From: Streptomyces sp. NBC_00377
Lineage (GTDB): Bacteria; Actinomycetota; Actinomycetes; Streptomycetales; Streptomycetaceae
Assembly: GCF_036075115.1 (NCBI RefSeq)
Contig: NZ_CP107958.1
Span: forward strand, 8,122,001-8,186,000
Direction of reading: 5' to 3'
DNA: 64,000 nucleotides
Part shown: piece by piece, positions 42,151 through 51,387 of the stretch
Position numbering within the stretch: the stretch's first letter is position 1
How the letters are laid out: each line of letters starts with the position of its first letter
The notes under the pieces: generated by a model
The model's input: only the letters and a program-made list of their open reading frames with translations
Database searches by the model: none
Told to the model about the DNA's origin: nothing
Position numbers and translations under genes: made by a program

Positions 42151-44079
42151 ATGTCCCGCGATCGCATGAAGGGCGCCACGGCAGCCCCCGGCCCCGCCCA
42201 CGACGTCGACGCGCCGTTCCTCGAACTGCTCGCCCGGGGAGCGGCCGCCGAGGCGTACGACCGGCCCGTGCTGCTCGCACGCGCCGAGGGAGGGGACGGG
42301 GAGCGGATCGCCGCACTCGAACACGCCAAACTCCTCGCGCTGCGCGTGCGCTCGGAACTCGAGGGCCGGCGCCGACGGGAGGCCGAGCTGTCGGCGCTGT
42401 TCGAGACGGCCCACGACCTCGCGGGCCCACGCGACGTGGACGCCGTGCTCCAGGCGATCGTGCAACGCGCCCGCTCACTGCTCGGCACCGACATCGCCTA
42501 CCTCAGCCTGCACGACCCGGCCCGGGGCGACACGTACATGCGGGTCACCGAAGGCTCGGTCGCCGCCCGCTTCCAGCAACTGCGCCTCGGCATGGGGGAG
42601 GGCCTCGGCGGCCTGGTCGCCCAGACGGCCCGCCCCTACGTCACCGACGACTACTTCCGCGACGACCGCTTCCGGCACACGACGACCATCGACGCGGGCG
42701 TACGCGACGAGGGACTGGTGGCGATCCTCGGCGTCCCGCTGACCCTGGGACCCCACGTGATCGGCGTGCTGTTCGCCGCGGACCGGCGCGCCCGCGTCTT
42801 CGAACGGGAACAGATCGCCCTCCTCGGATCCTTCGCCGCCCTTGCCGCGGCCGCCATCGACACCGCCAACCTGCTCACCGAGACCCGCTCGGCCCTGGCC
42901 GGCCTGGAGCGCGCCAACGAGATCATCCGCGACCGCAGCGCCGTCATCGAACGTGCCTCCGACGTCCACGACCGTCTCGCCGAACTGGTTCTGCGCGGGG
43001 GCGGGGTCCACGACGTGGCAGCCGCGGTGTCCCAGGTGCTCGACGGCACCGTGGAGTTCCTTGAGGACGCGCCGGCCGACGCGCTGAAGGCATCCCGCGC
43101 GGAGGGCCACGCCGTGCGCCATCAGGACGACTGGATCGCGGCGGTGGCGGCGGGCGGGGAACTGCTCGGCGCTCTGGTGCTGCGTGGCCACCCGGGTCTC
43201 GACCCGGTCGACCAGCGCACCCTGGAACGGGCCGCGATGGTCACGTCCCTGCTGCTCCTGGCCAGACGCTCCGCCGCCGAGGCCGAACAACGCGTGCGCG
43301 GCGAACTCCTCGACGACCTGCTCGAGGCCCGCGACCGCGACCCGCGCCTGCTGCGCGAGCGCGCCGCCCGGCTGCACGCGGACCTCGACGCGACCCACGT
43401 CGTCCTCGCGGCCCGCCTCGACGCCGCCGGACCCGACGCCGACCAGGAAGCGGCCGCACGCCGTCGCCTGTGGTCCGCCGCCTCCCACCTCGCCGCCACC
43501 CGGCACGGCCTGGCCGCCAGCCGTGACGGGGGCACCGTCCTGCTGCTCCCCCTCGAACCGGGCGACACGGCAACGGAGTCGGCCCGCCGTACCGCACTGC
43601 ACCTCGGCACCGCCGTCCAGGAAGCGGTCACCGTCGGCGCGTCCGCCCCCGTGCGCGGCCTGGCCGCCGACCCGGACGCCGTGGTCGCCGCGTACGCGGA
43701 GGGCCGCCGCTGCCTCGACGCACTGCGGCTGCTGGGCCGTTCCGGCGACGGTGCGGCCGCCGAGGACTTCGGCTTCCTCGGCTTGCTCCTGGCCGGCGAC
43801 CGGGATGTGGCGGGCTTCGTGGACCGCACCATAGGACGGGTCGTCGCCTACGACGAGCGGCGCGGAACCGACCTGCTGCGCACCCTCGACGCGTACTTCG
43901 CCGCGGGCATGAGCCCGGCCCGCACCAAGGACGCACTCCACGTCCACGTCAACACGGTGGCCCAGCGACTCGAACGCGTCGGCCGCCTCCTGGGCGACGA
44001 CTGGCAGAGCCCCGCCCGCACACTGGAGATCCAGCTCGCGCTGAGACTGCGTACGTTGGCGACCCCCGCACCACACTGA
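42151..44079 (+). CDS. GAF-domain transcriptional regulator with PucR-type HTH
   Basis: A 642-residue regulator from ATG 42151, which has GAGGAA 10-15 nt upstream; in-frame ATG 42133 directly abuts the hairpin. It has an N-terminal helical segment, a GAF domain (about residues 85-245, SLLGTDIAYLSLHDP and FAALAAAAIDTANLL), a coiled linker (ANEIIRDRSAVIERASDVHD), and a CdaR-like middle domain. The PucR C-terminal HTH ends the protein (LLRTLDAYFAAGMSPARTKD, HVHVNTVAQRLERVGRLLG). It is likely a ligand-sensing activator of the adjacent dehydrogenase and MHS transporter genes. The GAF domain would sense a small molecule. Confidence 0.88.
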   Translation: MSRDRMKGATAAPGPAHDVDAPFLELLARGAAAEAYDRPVLLARAEGGDGERIAALEHAKLLALRVRSELEGRRRREAELSALFETAHDLAGPRDVDAVLQAIVQRARSLLGTDIAYLSLHDPARGDTYMRVTEGSVAARFQQLRLGMGEGLGGLVAQTARPYVTDDYFRDDRFRHTTTIDAGVRDEGLVAILGVPLTLGPHVIGVLFAADRRARVFEREQIALLGSFAALAAAAIDTANLLTETRSALAGLERANEIIRDRSAVIERASDVHDRLAELVLRGGGVHDVAAAVSQVLDGTVEFLEDAPADALKASRAEGHAVRHQDDWIAAVAAGGELLGALVLRGHPGLDPVDQRTLERAAMVTSLLLLARRSAAEAEQRVRGELLDDLLEARDRDPRLLRERAARLHADLDATHVVLAARLDAAGPDADQEAAARRRLWSAASHLAATRHGLAASRDGGTVLLLPLEPGDTATESARRTALHLGTAVQEAVTVGASAPVRGLAADPDAVVAAYAEGRRCLDALRLLGRSGDGAAAEDFGFLGLLLAGDRDVAGFVDRTIGRVVAYDERRGTDLLRTLDAYFAAGMSPARTKDALHVHVNTVAQRLERVGRLLGDDWQSPARTLEIQLALRLRTLATPAPH

Positions 44080-44393
44080 CCCCCAGCACCACACTGACCA
44101 CCGCCCGCACCGAACTTCTTGCCCGTACCGGCCCCTGCCCGTACCGGCCCCCCGTGCGCGTTCCCCTCCCTATACGCGCTGCCCCCGCACGCGTCGGTTC
44201 CCGTACGCGTCCGCCCCCGCACGCGTCGGTTCCCGTACGCGTCCGCCCCCGCACGTGTCGGCCCCCGTACGCGCGGCCGGCGTACGGGGGTGACTGTGTG
44301 GGTGGGAGCGAAGACCGGACCGGGGACGGGACCAGGGACGCGGTCAGGAGAACGGGATCGAGGCCGGGATCGAGGCCGGGGCCGGGGGCGGGA
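44080..44393. repeat. 314-base convergent intergenic region filled by tandem repeats
   Basis: A 32-bp unit (CCCCCGCACGCGTCGGTTCC followed by CGTACGCGTCCG) occurs in nearly three copies at 44182-44277 with period 32. Before it, GCCCGTACCGGCCC is repeated twice (near 44120), and after it GGATCGAGGCC is repeated (near 44358-44385). No gene is visible. It lies between the convergent regulator and MHS transporter. Confidence 0.75.
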
Positions 44394-45794
44394 TCAGACC
44401 GCGCGAGCGTCCGTGGCGGGGGTTCGGGTGTGGTCCGTGTCGGCGGAGGGGTCACTGCCGGCCGGATCGCCGGCGGCCAGGTCGCGGTGACGGGTCTCCT
44501 TGGCCACTCCCACGGCGACCACCGTCAACAGGGCGGCGGCGATCACGTACAGGGCGATCGGCGTGGAGCTGTCGTAGTCGGCCAGCAGCGCGGTGGCGAT
44601 CAGCGGCGCCGGCGCTCCCGCCGCCACCGAGGCGAACTGGGCGCCGATGGAAGCGCCGGAGTAGCGCATCCGGGTCGCGAACATCTCGGAGAAGAAGGCG
44701 GCCTGGGGTGCGTACATCGCCCCGTGGAGCACCAGACCCACCGTCACGGCGAGCACGAGACTGCCGAAGGCGCCGGTGTCGACGAGCGAGAAGAACGGGA
44801 ACATCCACAGCCCGATGCCGACCGCGCCCAGCAGATAGACGGGGCGCCGCCCGATCCGGTCCGACAGCGCACCCCAGGCGGGGATCACCGCGAAGTGCAC
44901 GGCGGAGGCGATGAGCACGGCGTTGAGCGCGGTCTGCTTGGAGACACCGGCTGAGGTGGTCGCGTACACGAGGATGAACGCGGTGATGACGTAGTACGAG
45001 ATGTTCTCCGCCATGCGCGCGCCCATCGCGACGAGCACGTCACGCCAGTGGTGCCGCAGCACCGACACCAGCGGCAGTGGTTCCGCCTCCGTCGTACGCA
45101 CCGCCTTGCGGGCCTCGGCCTGCGCCAACGCCTCCTGGAACACGGGGGATTCATCGACAGACAGACGTATCCACAAACCGACGACCACCAGCAGCCCGGA
45201 GAGCAGGAAGGGGATCCGCCAGCCCCAGGAGGCGAAAGCGGCGTCGGAGAGCACGGCGGTCAGCAGGGACAGCACACCGGTCGCGAGCAGTTGCCCGGCG
45301 GGCGCGCCCGTCTGCGGCCACGAGGCCCAGAAACCGCGCCGCCGCGCGTCCCCGTGCTCGGACACCAGCAGAACGGCTCCGCCCCACTCGCCGCCGAGGG
45401 CGAAGCCCTGGACCAGCCGAAGCATGGTCAGCAGCACGGGCGCGGCGCTTCCGACGGTCGCGTGCGTCGGCAGCAGCCCGATCGCGAAGGTCGCCCCGCC
45501 CATCATCAGCAGGCTCAGCACCAGCAGTTTCTTGCGCCCGAGCCGGTCCCCGAAGTGCCCGAAGACCAGGGCTCCGAGCGGCCGCGCGGCGAAACCGACG
45601 GCGTAGGTGAGGAACGACAGGAGCGTGCCGACGAGCGGGTCGGAGCCGGGGAAGAACAGTTTGTTGAAGACGAGGGCGGCAGCGGAGCCGTAGAGGAAGA
45701 AGTCGTACCACTCGATGGTGGTGCCGATGAGGCTCGCGGCGACGATGCGCTTGAGGCTGGCGGGGGGTGGGGGAGCGGTTGTGGCCGATGCCAT
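44394..45794 (-). CDS. MHS-family MFS transporter (metabolite:H+ symporter)
   Basis: A 466-residue transporter with 12 TM segments. The MHS-family signature is strong: IVAASLIGTTIEWYDFFLYGSAAAL at TM1, GHFGDRLGRKKLL as motif A, FALGGEWGGAVLLVSEH, and FASWGWRIPFLLSG. Characterised MHS members carry dicarboxylates, shikimate, proline/betaine or similar acids by proton symport. The neighbours (3-hydroxybutyrate dehydrogenase and a PucR-type regulator) suggest a small organic acid. ATG 45794 follows GAGGAAG. The C-terminal 25 residues are a hydrophilic tail. Confidence 0.9.
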   Translation of the reverse strand: MASATTAPPPPASLKRIVAASLIGTTIEWYDFFLYGSAAALVFNKLFFPGSDPLVGTLLSFLTYAVGFAARPLGALVFGHFGDRLGRKKLLVLSLLMMGGATFAIGLLPTHATVGSAAPVLLTMLRLVQGFALGGEWGGAVLLVSEHGDARRRGFWASWPQTGAPAGQLLATGVLSLLTAVLSDAAFASWGWRIPFLLSGLLVVVGLWIRLSVDESPVFQEALAQAEARKAVRTTEAEPLPLVSVLRHHWRDVLVAMGARMAENISYYVITAFILVYATTSAGVSKQTALNAVLIASAVHFAVIPAWGALSDRIGRRPVYLLGAVGIGLWMFPFFSLVDTGAFGSLVLAVTVGLVLHGAMYAPQAAFFSEMFATRMRYSGASIGAQFASVAAGAPAPLIATALLADYDSSTPIALYVIAAALLTVVAVGVAKETRHRDLAAGDPAGSDPSADTDHTRTPATDARAV

Positions 45795-46695
45795 GTGCGC
45801 CACTTCCTCGTGTGTGGTGGGGACGGGTGGGTGTCCGCACACCGTAGGAACGCGCAGGTCAGGGGCACATGTGGTGGGGCAACACAGTTCGAGGGTCGGC
45901 TATGGGCGTGCGGCCACCATGCCGGCTCGGGGAAGGGCGCTTCAGGCGCCCGAGGCGGTCGAAACGAGTATGTCCGGGTCCGCACCTGGTCCGGATCTTC
46001 ACGCCGTCCATGCTCTGCTCAGTCGTCTTGGCGGCCGGTGAAAAGGTCACAGAGGCTCCGCCCACGATCACGGCGCGGAGCCCCTGCGCGGTGGAAGGGA
46101 GATCCGCTCCGCGGAGGTTCGGACCCACGACGCGCGGTCGCTCCAGCTCCGCTCTCCTCGCCGCCCGCACCTCGGAGAGGGCGGGACTCGGAACTCCTCC
46201 GGGCTGTTGGTTTCGGAGAGCCCGGTCTCGGCATCCCGCAGTCGAACGCGCTCACCGGCAGCGATCCACGGATGGCGGCCGTCACAGAGCAGTGACGCGC
46301 CGAGTTGCTGCGCGACCGCTATCTGCGTCCACTGGAGACGGAGGGGATTGCGGTGCGCTCATCGAGAGGCCGGTGCCGGATACCCGGAGAGGGACGGCAG
46401 ATCCGCGTCGTCGCCCGCGGCGCACCCGTCCATGTCCGCGCCGTCCCCCACCGGCTGCGCCGTTCGGGTGGCCGACCGGCACCGGCCTGGACGCTCCGGA
46501 CACCGCGGTGGAGCTCGGGCGAGTCTCCGCGGCACACGAGGCGGAGGCCGTGGAGGCCCGGCCCGGGGCCCGGCAGGACGCAGAACGCCGAGCCGCCGCC
46601 CCGGATGCCGTCATGCCGGTCACCGGCCGGGGCCGGGACCCGCGGCGGAACATCGGTGACCGAGTACAGGGTGGTGTTCAGCGGTGGAGAAGCGG
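45795..46695. other. 901-base stretch without a convincing gene
   Basis: Several frames are open, but none shows a start, ribosome site and family resemblance together. One stretch in the + strand near 46305-46370 reads LLRDRYLRPLETEGIAV and could be a residue of an old gene. The base composition is slightly lower in GC than the genes around it. It contains the promoters of the MHS transporter (minus) and of the PAS/GAF regulator (plus), but no clear consensus was identified. Confidence 0.4.
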
Positions 46696-49116
46696 ATGAC
46701 GGAGCTCAGTGAAAGCCACGACGATCCGTTCGCCCTGCACCTCGCGGCCCTGGCGGTGCTGGACGACCGGGGAGTCGTGGTCGGGTGGAACCAGCAGGCC
46801 CAGGAACTGCTCGGCCATCCGGACACAGCAGTCATCGGTCGTCCGGCATGCGAGGTCCTCGTCGATCCGCGCGATCTGCCGGCTGTCAGGGAGGCAGCGG
46901 CGATCTGTAGGAGAGCCGGCGGCTGGTTCGGCGTGCTCAAGGTGCGCCATCGCGACGGGCGACTGGTGGAGATGGGGCTCAGAGCCCATGCGCTGTCACG
47001 CGGTGACCGGGTCCGCGAGTGGTTTCTCGCGGGGGCACTCGCGGTTGACGTCATGGACTGGCAGGTGGACCTCGCGGTTCTCGACGGGTTGTACCGCCGG
47101 TGCCCGATCGGCCTGGTCATTCACGGCCCCGACCTGAGGCTTCTCCGGGTCAACCGGGCCGTCGAACGCTTCAGCGGCGTCCCGGCAGCAGACTTCAGGG
47201 GGCTGCCCACCGGGCGGATGCTCCTCCCCGACGACGCACGCAAGGCCGTGGACCGGGTGCGCCAGGTGATGGAGACCGGAAGCCCTTTGGTCTACTCCGA
47301 GCAGTTCGCCCGGCTGGAGCAGGATCCCGAACGCGAGCGGGTCGCGTTGGTCTCGTCCTTCCGGATGGAGGATCCCGTCGGGCGCGTCCTGGGCGTGGCC
47401 GAGATGATCGAGGACATCACCGCACGTCATCGGGCCCAGAGTCGGCTCGCGCTCCTCGACCAGGCCGGCAGCCGTATCGGAACCACTCTTGACGTGGCGG
47501 ACACCGCCCGTGAACTCGCCGAGGTGATGGTGCCTCACCTCGCCGACCATGCGTCGGTGGACCTGTTCCAGCCGGTGACGCGCGGTGAGGAGTTGACACG
47601 GACCCTGGCAGGGCCTCTGGTACGAGTGGGGGCCTGTAGCGTCGGTGCCCAGCAACCCGGCCCGACCCACCCCCAGGGCGAGCCGGTGCAGTTCGCGCCC
47701 GACACCCCCCAGGCCCGATGCCTGGCCGAAGGACGCCCCGTGCTGGAACCGGTTCTCCCGCCCGACTGGTTCTCCGCGGAAGGCCGTCGCAGGACCCGTG
47801 TTCCGGAACTGGGCGTCCACTCACTGATCGTGATGCCTCTTGCCGCGCGTGGCCTGGTGCTGGGCGTGATGACCCTGTGGCGTTCGCGCCGTCCCGACCC
47901 CTTCGAGACGGACGATCTCACCCTCGCCCAGGAACTGGCCTCGCGTGCCGCCGTCGCCATCGACAACGCCCGGCGCTTCACCCAGCAGCAGCAGACCGCG
48001 TTCACCCTACAGAGCAGCCTCCTGCCCCGGGCGGTTCCGGAGCAGTCGGCCGTCGAGGTGGCCCTGCGGTACCTGCCGGCCAGCGCGGCCCCGGGACTGG
48101 GCGGTGACTGGTTCGACGTCATCCCCCTGTCGGGGGCCCGGGTCGCCGTTGTCGTCGGCGACGTGGTGGGACGCGGCATCCATGCCGCCGCCACCATGGG
48201 GCGGCTGCGTACAGCCGTACACACGCTCGCCAGCCTCGACCTGGAACCGGACGAGGTCCTCTCCCGCCTGGACGACCTGGTCAACCTGCTGGCGGCCGAG
48301 CAGGAAGCGACCGGCGAGCGGCCCGTGGGCGAGCAGGTCGTCGGCGCCACTTGCCTGTACGCCGTGTACGACCCGGTCTCCGGGCGCTGCTCCGTGGCCC
48401 GCGCGGGTCACCCGCCGCCCGTGCTGACCGCTCCGGACGGGCGGGCGGCTCCGCTCGAACTGCCCGCCGGCCCACCGCTCGGCCTGGGCGGCCTGCCGTT
48501 CGAGGCCCGGGAGATCGAACTGGCCGAAGGAAGCCTGCTGTGCCTGTACACCAACGGAGTCATCGGCGAACGCACCATCGATGCCGATGTCGGCCTGGCC
48601 AAGCTGTGCGCAGCGCTCACCCACCCCGCGGACGCCCTGGAAAGGACATGCCAAGCGGTGATCGACGCGCTCGTGCCGTCGCGGCCCAGCGACGACGTCG
48701 CGCTGCTGATCGCCCGCACCCGGATGCTGCCACCGGAGGACGTCGCCTCCTGGTCTCTCCCACCGGGACCTGCCGGTGCCGCCCGGGCCCGGGCACTGAC
48801 TTCGGCCAAACTGACCGAATGGGGCCTGGAGCACCTGGCGTTCACCACCGAGCTGATCGCCAGCGAACTGGTCACCAACGTCTACCGATACGCCGGCGGT
48901 CCTGCGACCCTGCGGCTGATCCGTGAACGGTCTCTGGTGTGCGAGGTCAGCGACACCAGCCACACCTCACCCCACCTGCGCCGTGCCCGGACCACCGACG
49001 AGGGCGGGCGCGGCCTGTTCCTGGTAGCCCAGATGACCGAACGCTGGGGTACCCGCTACACCCGCGAGGGCAAGACCGTGTGGACCGAACAATCACTGGC
49101 AGGCATGCCCGCCTGA
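46696..49116 (+). CDS. PAS-PAS-GAF-PP2C-HATPase regulator of partner-switching type
   Basis: An 806-residue multidomain protein. It has two PAS-like domains (about residues 15-105 and 125-235), a GAF domain (about 255-435), and a SpoIIE/RsbU PP2C phosphatase (about 450-670). The phosphatase metal sites are in LGGDWFDVIPL, VVGDVVGRGIHAAATMG and RPSDDVALLIAR. A C-terminal HATPase follows (ELIASELVTNVYRYAGG, GGRGLFLVAQMTERWG, about 690-800). It thus combines a phosphatase and an RsbW-like kinase domain in one chain, as is frequent in Streptomyces. ATG 46696 follows GTGGAG; GTG 46684 is alternative. It probably controls an anti-sigma/anti-anti-sigma module. No membrane segment; cytosolic. Confidence 0.92.
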   Translation: MTELSESHDDPFALHLAALAVLDDRGVVVGWNQQAQELLGHPDTAVIGRPACEVLVDPRDLPAVREAAAICRRAGGWFGVLKVRHRDGRLVEMGLRAHALSRGDRVREWFLAGALAVDVMDWQVDLAVLDGLYRRCPIGLVIHGPDLRLLRVNRAVERFSGVPAADFRGLPTGRMLLPDDARKAVDRVRQVMETGSPLVYSEQFARLEQDPERERVALVSSFRMEDPVGRVLGVAEMIEDITARHRAQSRLALLDQAGSRIGTTLDVADTARELAEVMVPHLADHASVDLFQPVTRGEELTRTLAGPLVRVGACSVGAQQPGPTHPQGEPVQFAPDTPQARCLAEGRPVLEPVLPPDWFSAEGRRRTRVPELGVHSLIVMPLAARGLVLGVMTLWRSRRPDPFETDDLTLAQELASRAAVAIDNARRFTQQQQTAFTLQSSLLPRAVPEQSAVEVALRYLPASAAPGLGGDWFDVIPLSGARVAVVVGDVVGRGIHAAATMGRLRTAVHTLASLDLEPDEVLSRLDDLVNLLAAEQEATGERPVGEQVVGATCLYAVYDPVSGRCSVARAGHPPPVLTAPDGRAAPLELPAGPPLGLGGLPFEAREIELAEGSLLCLYTNGVIGERTIDADVGLAKLCAALTHPADALERTCQAVIDALVPSRPSDDVALLIARTRMLPPEDVASWSLPPGPAGAARARALTSAKLTEWGLEHLAFTTELIASELVTNVYRYAGGPATLRLIRERSLVCEVSDTSHTSPHLRRARTTDEGGRGLFLVAQMTERWGTRYTREGKTVWTEQSLAGMPA

Positions 49117-49178
49117 CCGTCTCGGGCCATACCGGGGTTCCGGCTGATGGCTGCTCCCGGCCCGGGGCTCGCCGACGA

Positions 49179-49511
49179 CTACTCCTGGCCGGGGACCGCC
49201 ATCTCCCCGAGCAGCGACCAGTCGTGCTGCGGCACGGTCACATTGACGATGCGCGGCGTCTCGGCCAGATGGGGCGGCAGCGTCCGCTGCGCGGCCTTGA
49301 AGTGCGCGGACTGCACATGCGTGACGGCGGCCTCGTCGTCGCGGAAAGCCTCGATCAGGACGTACGCCGTCGGGTCCTCCACACTGCGCGACCAGTCGAA
49401 CCACAGGCAACCGGGCTCGGCGCGCGTGGCCCGGGTGAAGTCGGCGGTGATCTCGGGCCAGTGGTCGGCGTGCTCGGGACGCACTCGGAACTTGGCGGTG
49501 ATGAAGATCAT
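49179..49511 (-). CDS. Antibiotic biosynthesis monooxygenase-like (ABM/YgiN) protein
   Basis: A 110-residue ABM-domain protein. The small ferredoxin-like fold begins MIFITAKFRVRPEHADHW, continues with ATRAEPGCLWFDWSRSVEDP, then YVLIEAFRDDEAAVTHVQS and HFKAAQR. The conserved His (HVQSAHF) and Glu (IEAF) match quinol monooxygenase-like members. ATG 49511 follows AAGGAA. It may oxidise a small aromatic or quinol; the substrate is unknown. It is convergent with the PAS/GAF gene. Confidence 0.85.
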   Translation of the reverse strand: MIFITAKFRVRPEHADHWPEITADFTRATRAEPGCLWFDWSRSVEDPTAYVLIEAFRDDEAAVTHVQSAHFKAAQRTLPPHLAETPRIVNVTVPQHDWSLLGEMAVPGQE

Positions 49512-49776
49512 GGGATTCCTTCGCTGAAGTCTGTGCGTTGCTCGGCGCGGCGCCTCCACCCGTGTCAACCGGGGTGGGTACACGACGGACACGGGGACGG
49601 GCCGATCCGCGGGGCGGGCGCGACTTCGCCTGCTTTCGCGCCGTGCCACCAGGGCTCGCGCGACAGGATCGTACGACCTCGAAGCCTGCGGTCGCCGGCT
49701 CGCCGACCCGCGAGGCGGACGCGTCGCACCACCCCCGGCACAGCCACGCCGCCCCGCCCCGCCCCCGCTGTCGGGG

Positions 49777-51387
49777 TCATTCGGCCGCGGCGAGCAGCCG
49801 TGCCTCGCTCTCTTCGTACAGCCGCCGGTTCTCGTGGCTGTCGGCCGGGCGGTGCTGTCGGTCCAGACGGCTGCCCAGCCAGCCCGCCAGATAGCCGAAC
49901 GGGATGGAGACCAGCCCGGTGGACTGCATGGGGAACAGGTGGAAGTCGGCGTCGGGGAAGACGGCGGACGGTGTGCCCGAGACGGCCTTGGAGAAGATCA
50001 TCAACAGCAGGGCGCAGGCCGCGCCGCCGTAGAGGGTGGCGAGCAGGCCGGTGCGGGTGAATCCTCGCCAGAACAGGGAGTAGGTGAGCGCGGGCGCCAC
50101 GGCGGAGGCGCCTATGCAGATGGCCAGAGTGGTCAGCACGCCGACGTCCCAGTGCTGGACCAGGGTGGAGAGCACGATCGCGACGGTTCCCACGACCACG
50201 CTCGTCCACGCCGCCACCGTCATCTCCGTGCGCGGCGGCGCCTGCCCCCGCCGCGCCGCATGGGCGTACAGATCGTGGGCGAGTGACGAGGCAGCGGCCA
50301 GGGTCATTCCCGCGACCGACGACAACAGGGTGATGAAGACCATGCCCGCCACGGCCGAGTAGAGGATCGTCGTGCCTGCGGAGCCGGGGGCTCCGCCGAG
50401 CGTCTGCGACAGCATGAGCAGCGACGTTCTGCCGTTCGGGTCGGCCGCGGTGATGGCCCGCGACCCCACCAGCGCCGCCGCGCCCGTCCCCATGACGATC
50501 ACGAGCAGGCAGAACGTGGTGACCGTGCCGACCGCCCACGACATGGAGCGGCGCACGGCCGGCACGTCCTGCGCGGAGTACAGACGCATCGTGATGTGGG
50601 GCAGGCAGGCCACGCCGAGGACCACGGTGACCTGGAGACCGACGAAGTCGAGCCGGTCAATGGTCGAGGTGCCCAGCTGAAGGCCCTGCTGGAGGTAGGC
50701 GGGGCCCGTGCCACTGCCGTGCTGGGCGGCCCTGAGGACGTCGCTGGGGTTCCAGTCGAAGCGGTTCAGTACGAGAGCGGCGACGACGACGCTGGTGCCG
50801 AGCAGGAGGACGATCTTGATCATCTGCATGAGGGCGGTGCCTCTCATGCCGCCGATCGCCGCGTAAATGATCATCAGGCTGCCGACGATGACGATGCACG
50901 CCGTCCGGGCGCCCGTCACGTGCGGGAGGTCGAGGATGAAGGTGAGCAGCGACCCGGCTCCGGAGAGCTGGACGACCAGGAAGGGCAGGGTCGCCGAAAG
51001 CGTCACCACGCAGGCTGCGACGCGCACGGACCGCTCCGGCATGTTGCGGGCCAGGACGTCGCCCATGGTGAACCTGCCCGCGTTGCGCAGGGGTTCGGCC
51101 AGCAGGAACATCAGCAGTACCAGCGACAGGGCGGTGCTGACCGCGAGAACGTAGCCGTCGTATCCGGCGAGCGCGATGATGCCGGTGGTGCTCAGGACCG
51201 TGGCGGCCGAGATGTAGTCGCCCGCGATCGCCAGGCCGTTCTTGAGCGGGGTCAGCGAGAGGTAGCCGGTGTAGAAGTTCGTCAGGTCGTCGCGGTCCGG
51301 TCCCGTCATCACGCACATCATCAGCGTGACGGTGACCAGCGTGGTGAAGAGAACCAGGACGGTGGCCTGTGTCCCGGAGTCGTTCAT
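49777..51387 (-). CDS. Sodium/solute symporter, ActP-like (acetate/monocarboxylate)
   Basis: A 536-residue SSS-family symporter with about 13 TM segments. LKNGLAIAGDYISAATVLSTTGIIALAGYDG is the typical TM1-2 start of ActP-like cation/acetate symporters. The Na+-site-like helix GMVFITLLSSVAGMTLAAASSLAHDLY is also present. Together with the DUF485 gene overlapping its start (ATGA), it forms the YjcH/ActP pair. It would take up acetate or similar acids with Na+. The C-terminal tail (HRPADSHENRRLYEESEARLL) is cytosolic and charged. Confidence 0.9.
   Translation of the reverse strand: MNDSGTQATVLVLFTTLVTVTLMMCVMTGPDRDDLTNFYTGYLSLTPLKNGLAIAGDYISAATVLSTTGIIALAGYDGYVLAVSTALSLVLLMFLLAEPLRNAGRFTMGDVLARNMPERSVRVAACVVTLSATLPFLVVQLSGAGSLLTFILDLPHVTGARTACIVIVGSLMIIYAAIGGMRGTALMQMIKIVLLLGTSVVVAALVLNRFDWNPSDVLRAAQHGSGTGPAYLQQGLQLGTSTIDRLDFVGLQVTVVLGVACLPHITMRLYSAQDVPAVRRSMSWAVGTVTTFCLLVIVMGTGAAALVGSRAITAADPNGRTSLLMLSQTLGGAPGSAGTTILYSAVAGMVFITLLSSVAGMTLAAASSLAHDLYAHAARRGQAPPRTEMTVAAWTSVVVGTVAIVLSTLVQHWDVGVLTTLAICIGASAVAPALTYSLFWRGFTRTGLLATLYGGAACALLLMIFSKAVSGTPSAVFPDADFHLFPMQSTGLVSIPFGYLAGWLGSRLDRQHRPADSHENRRLYEESEARLLAAAE

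Noticed and set aside
46305..46712. 135-codon frame upstream of the PAS/GAF gene
   Set aside because: No ribosome site or recognisable family, and composition changes to typical frame-shadow bias after about 25 codons.
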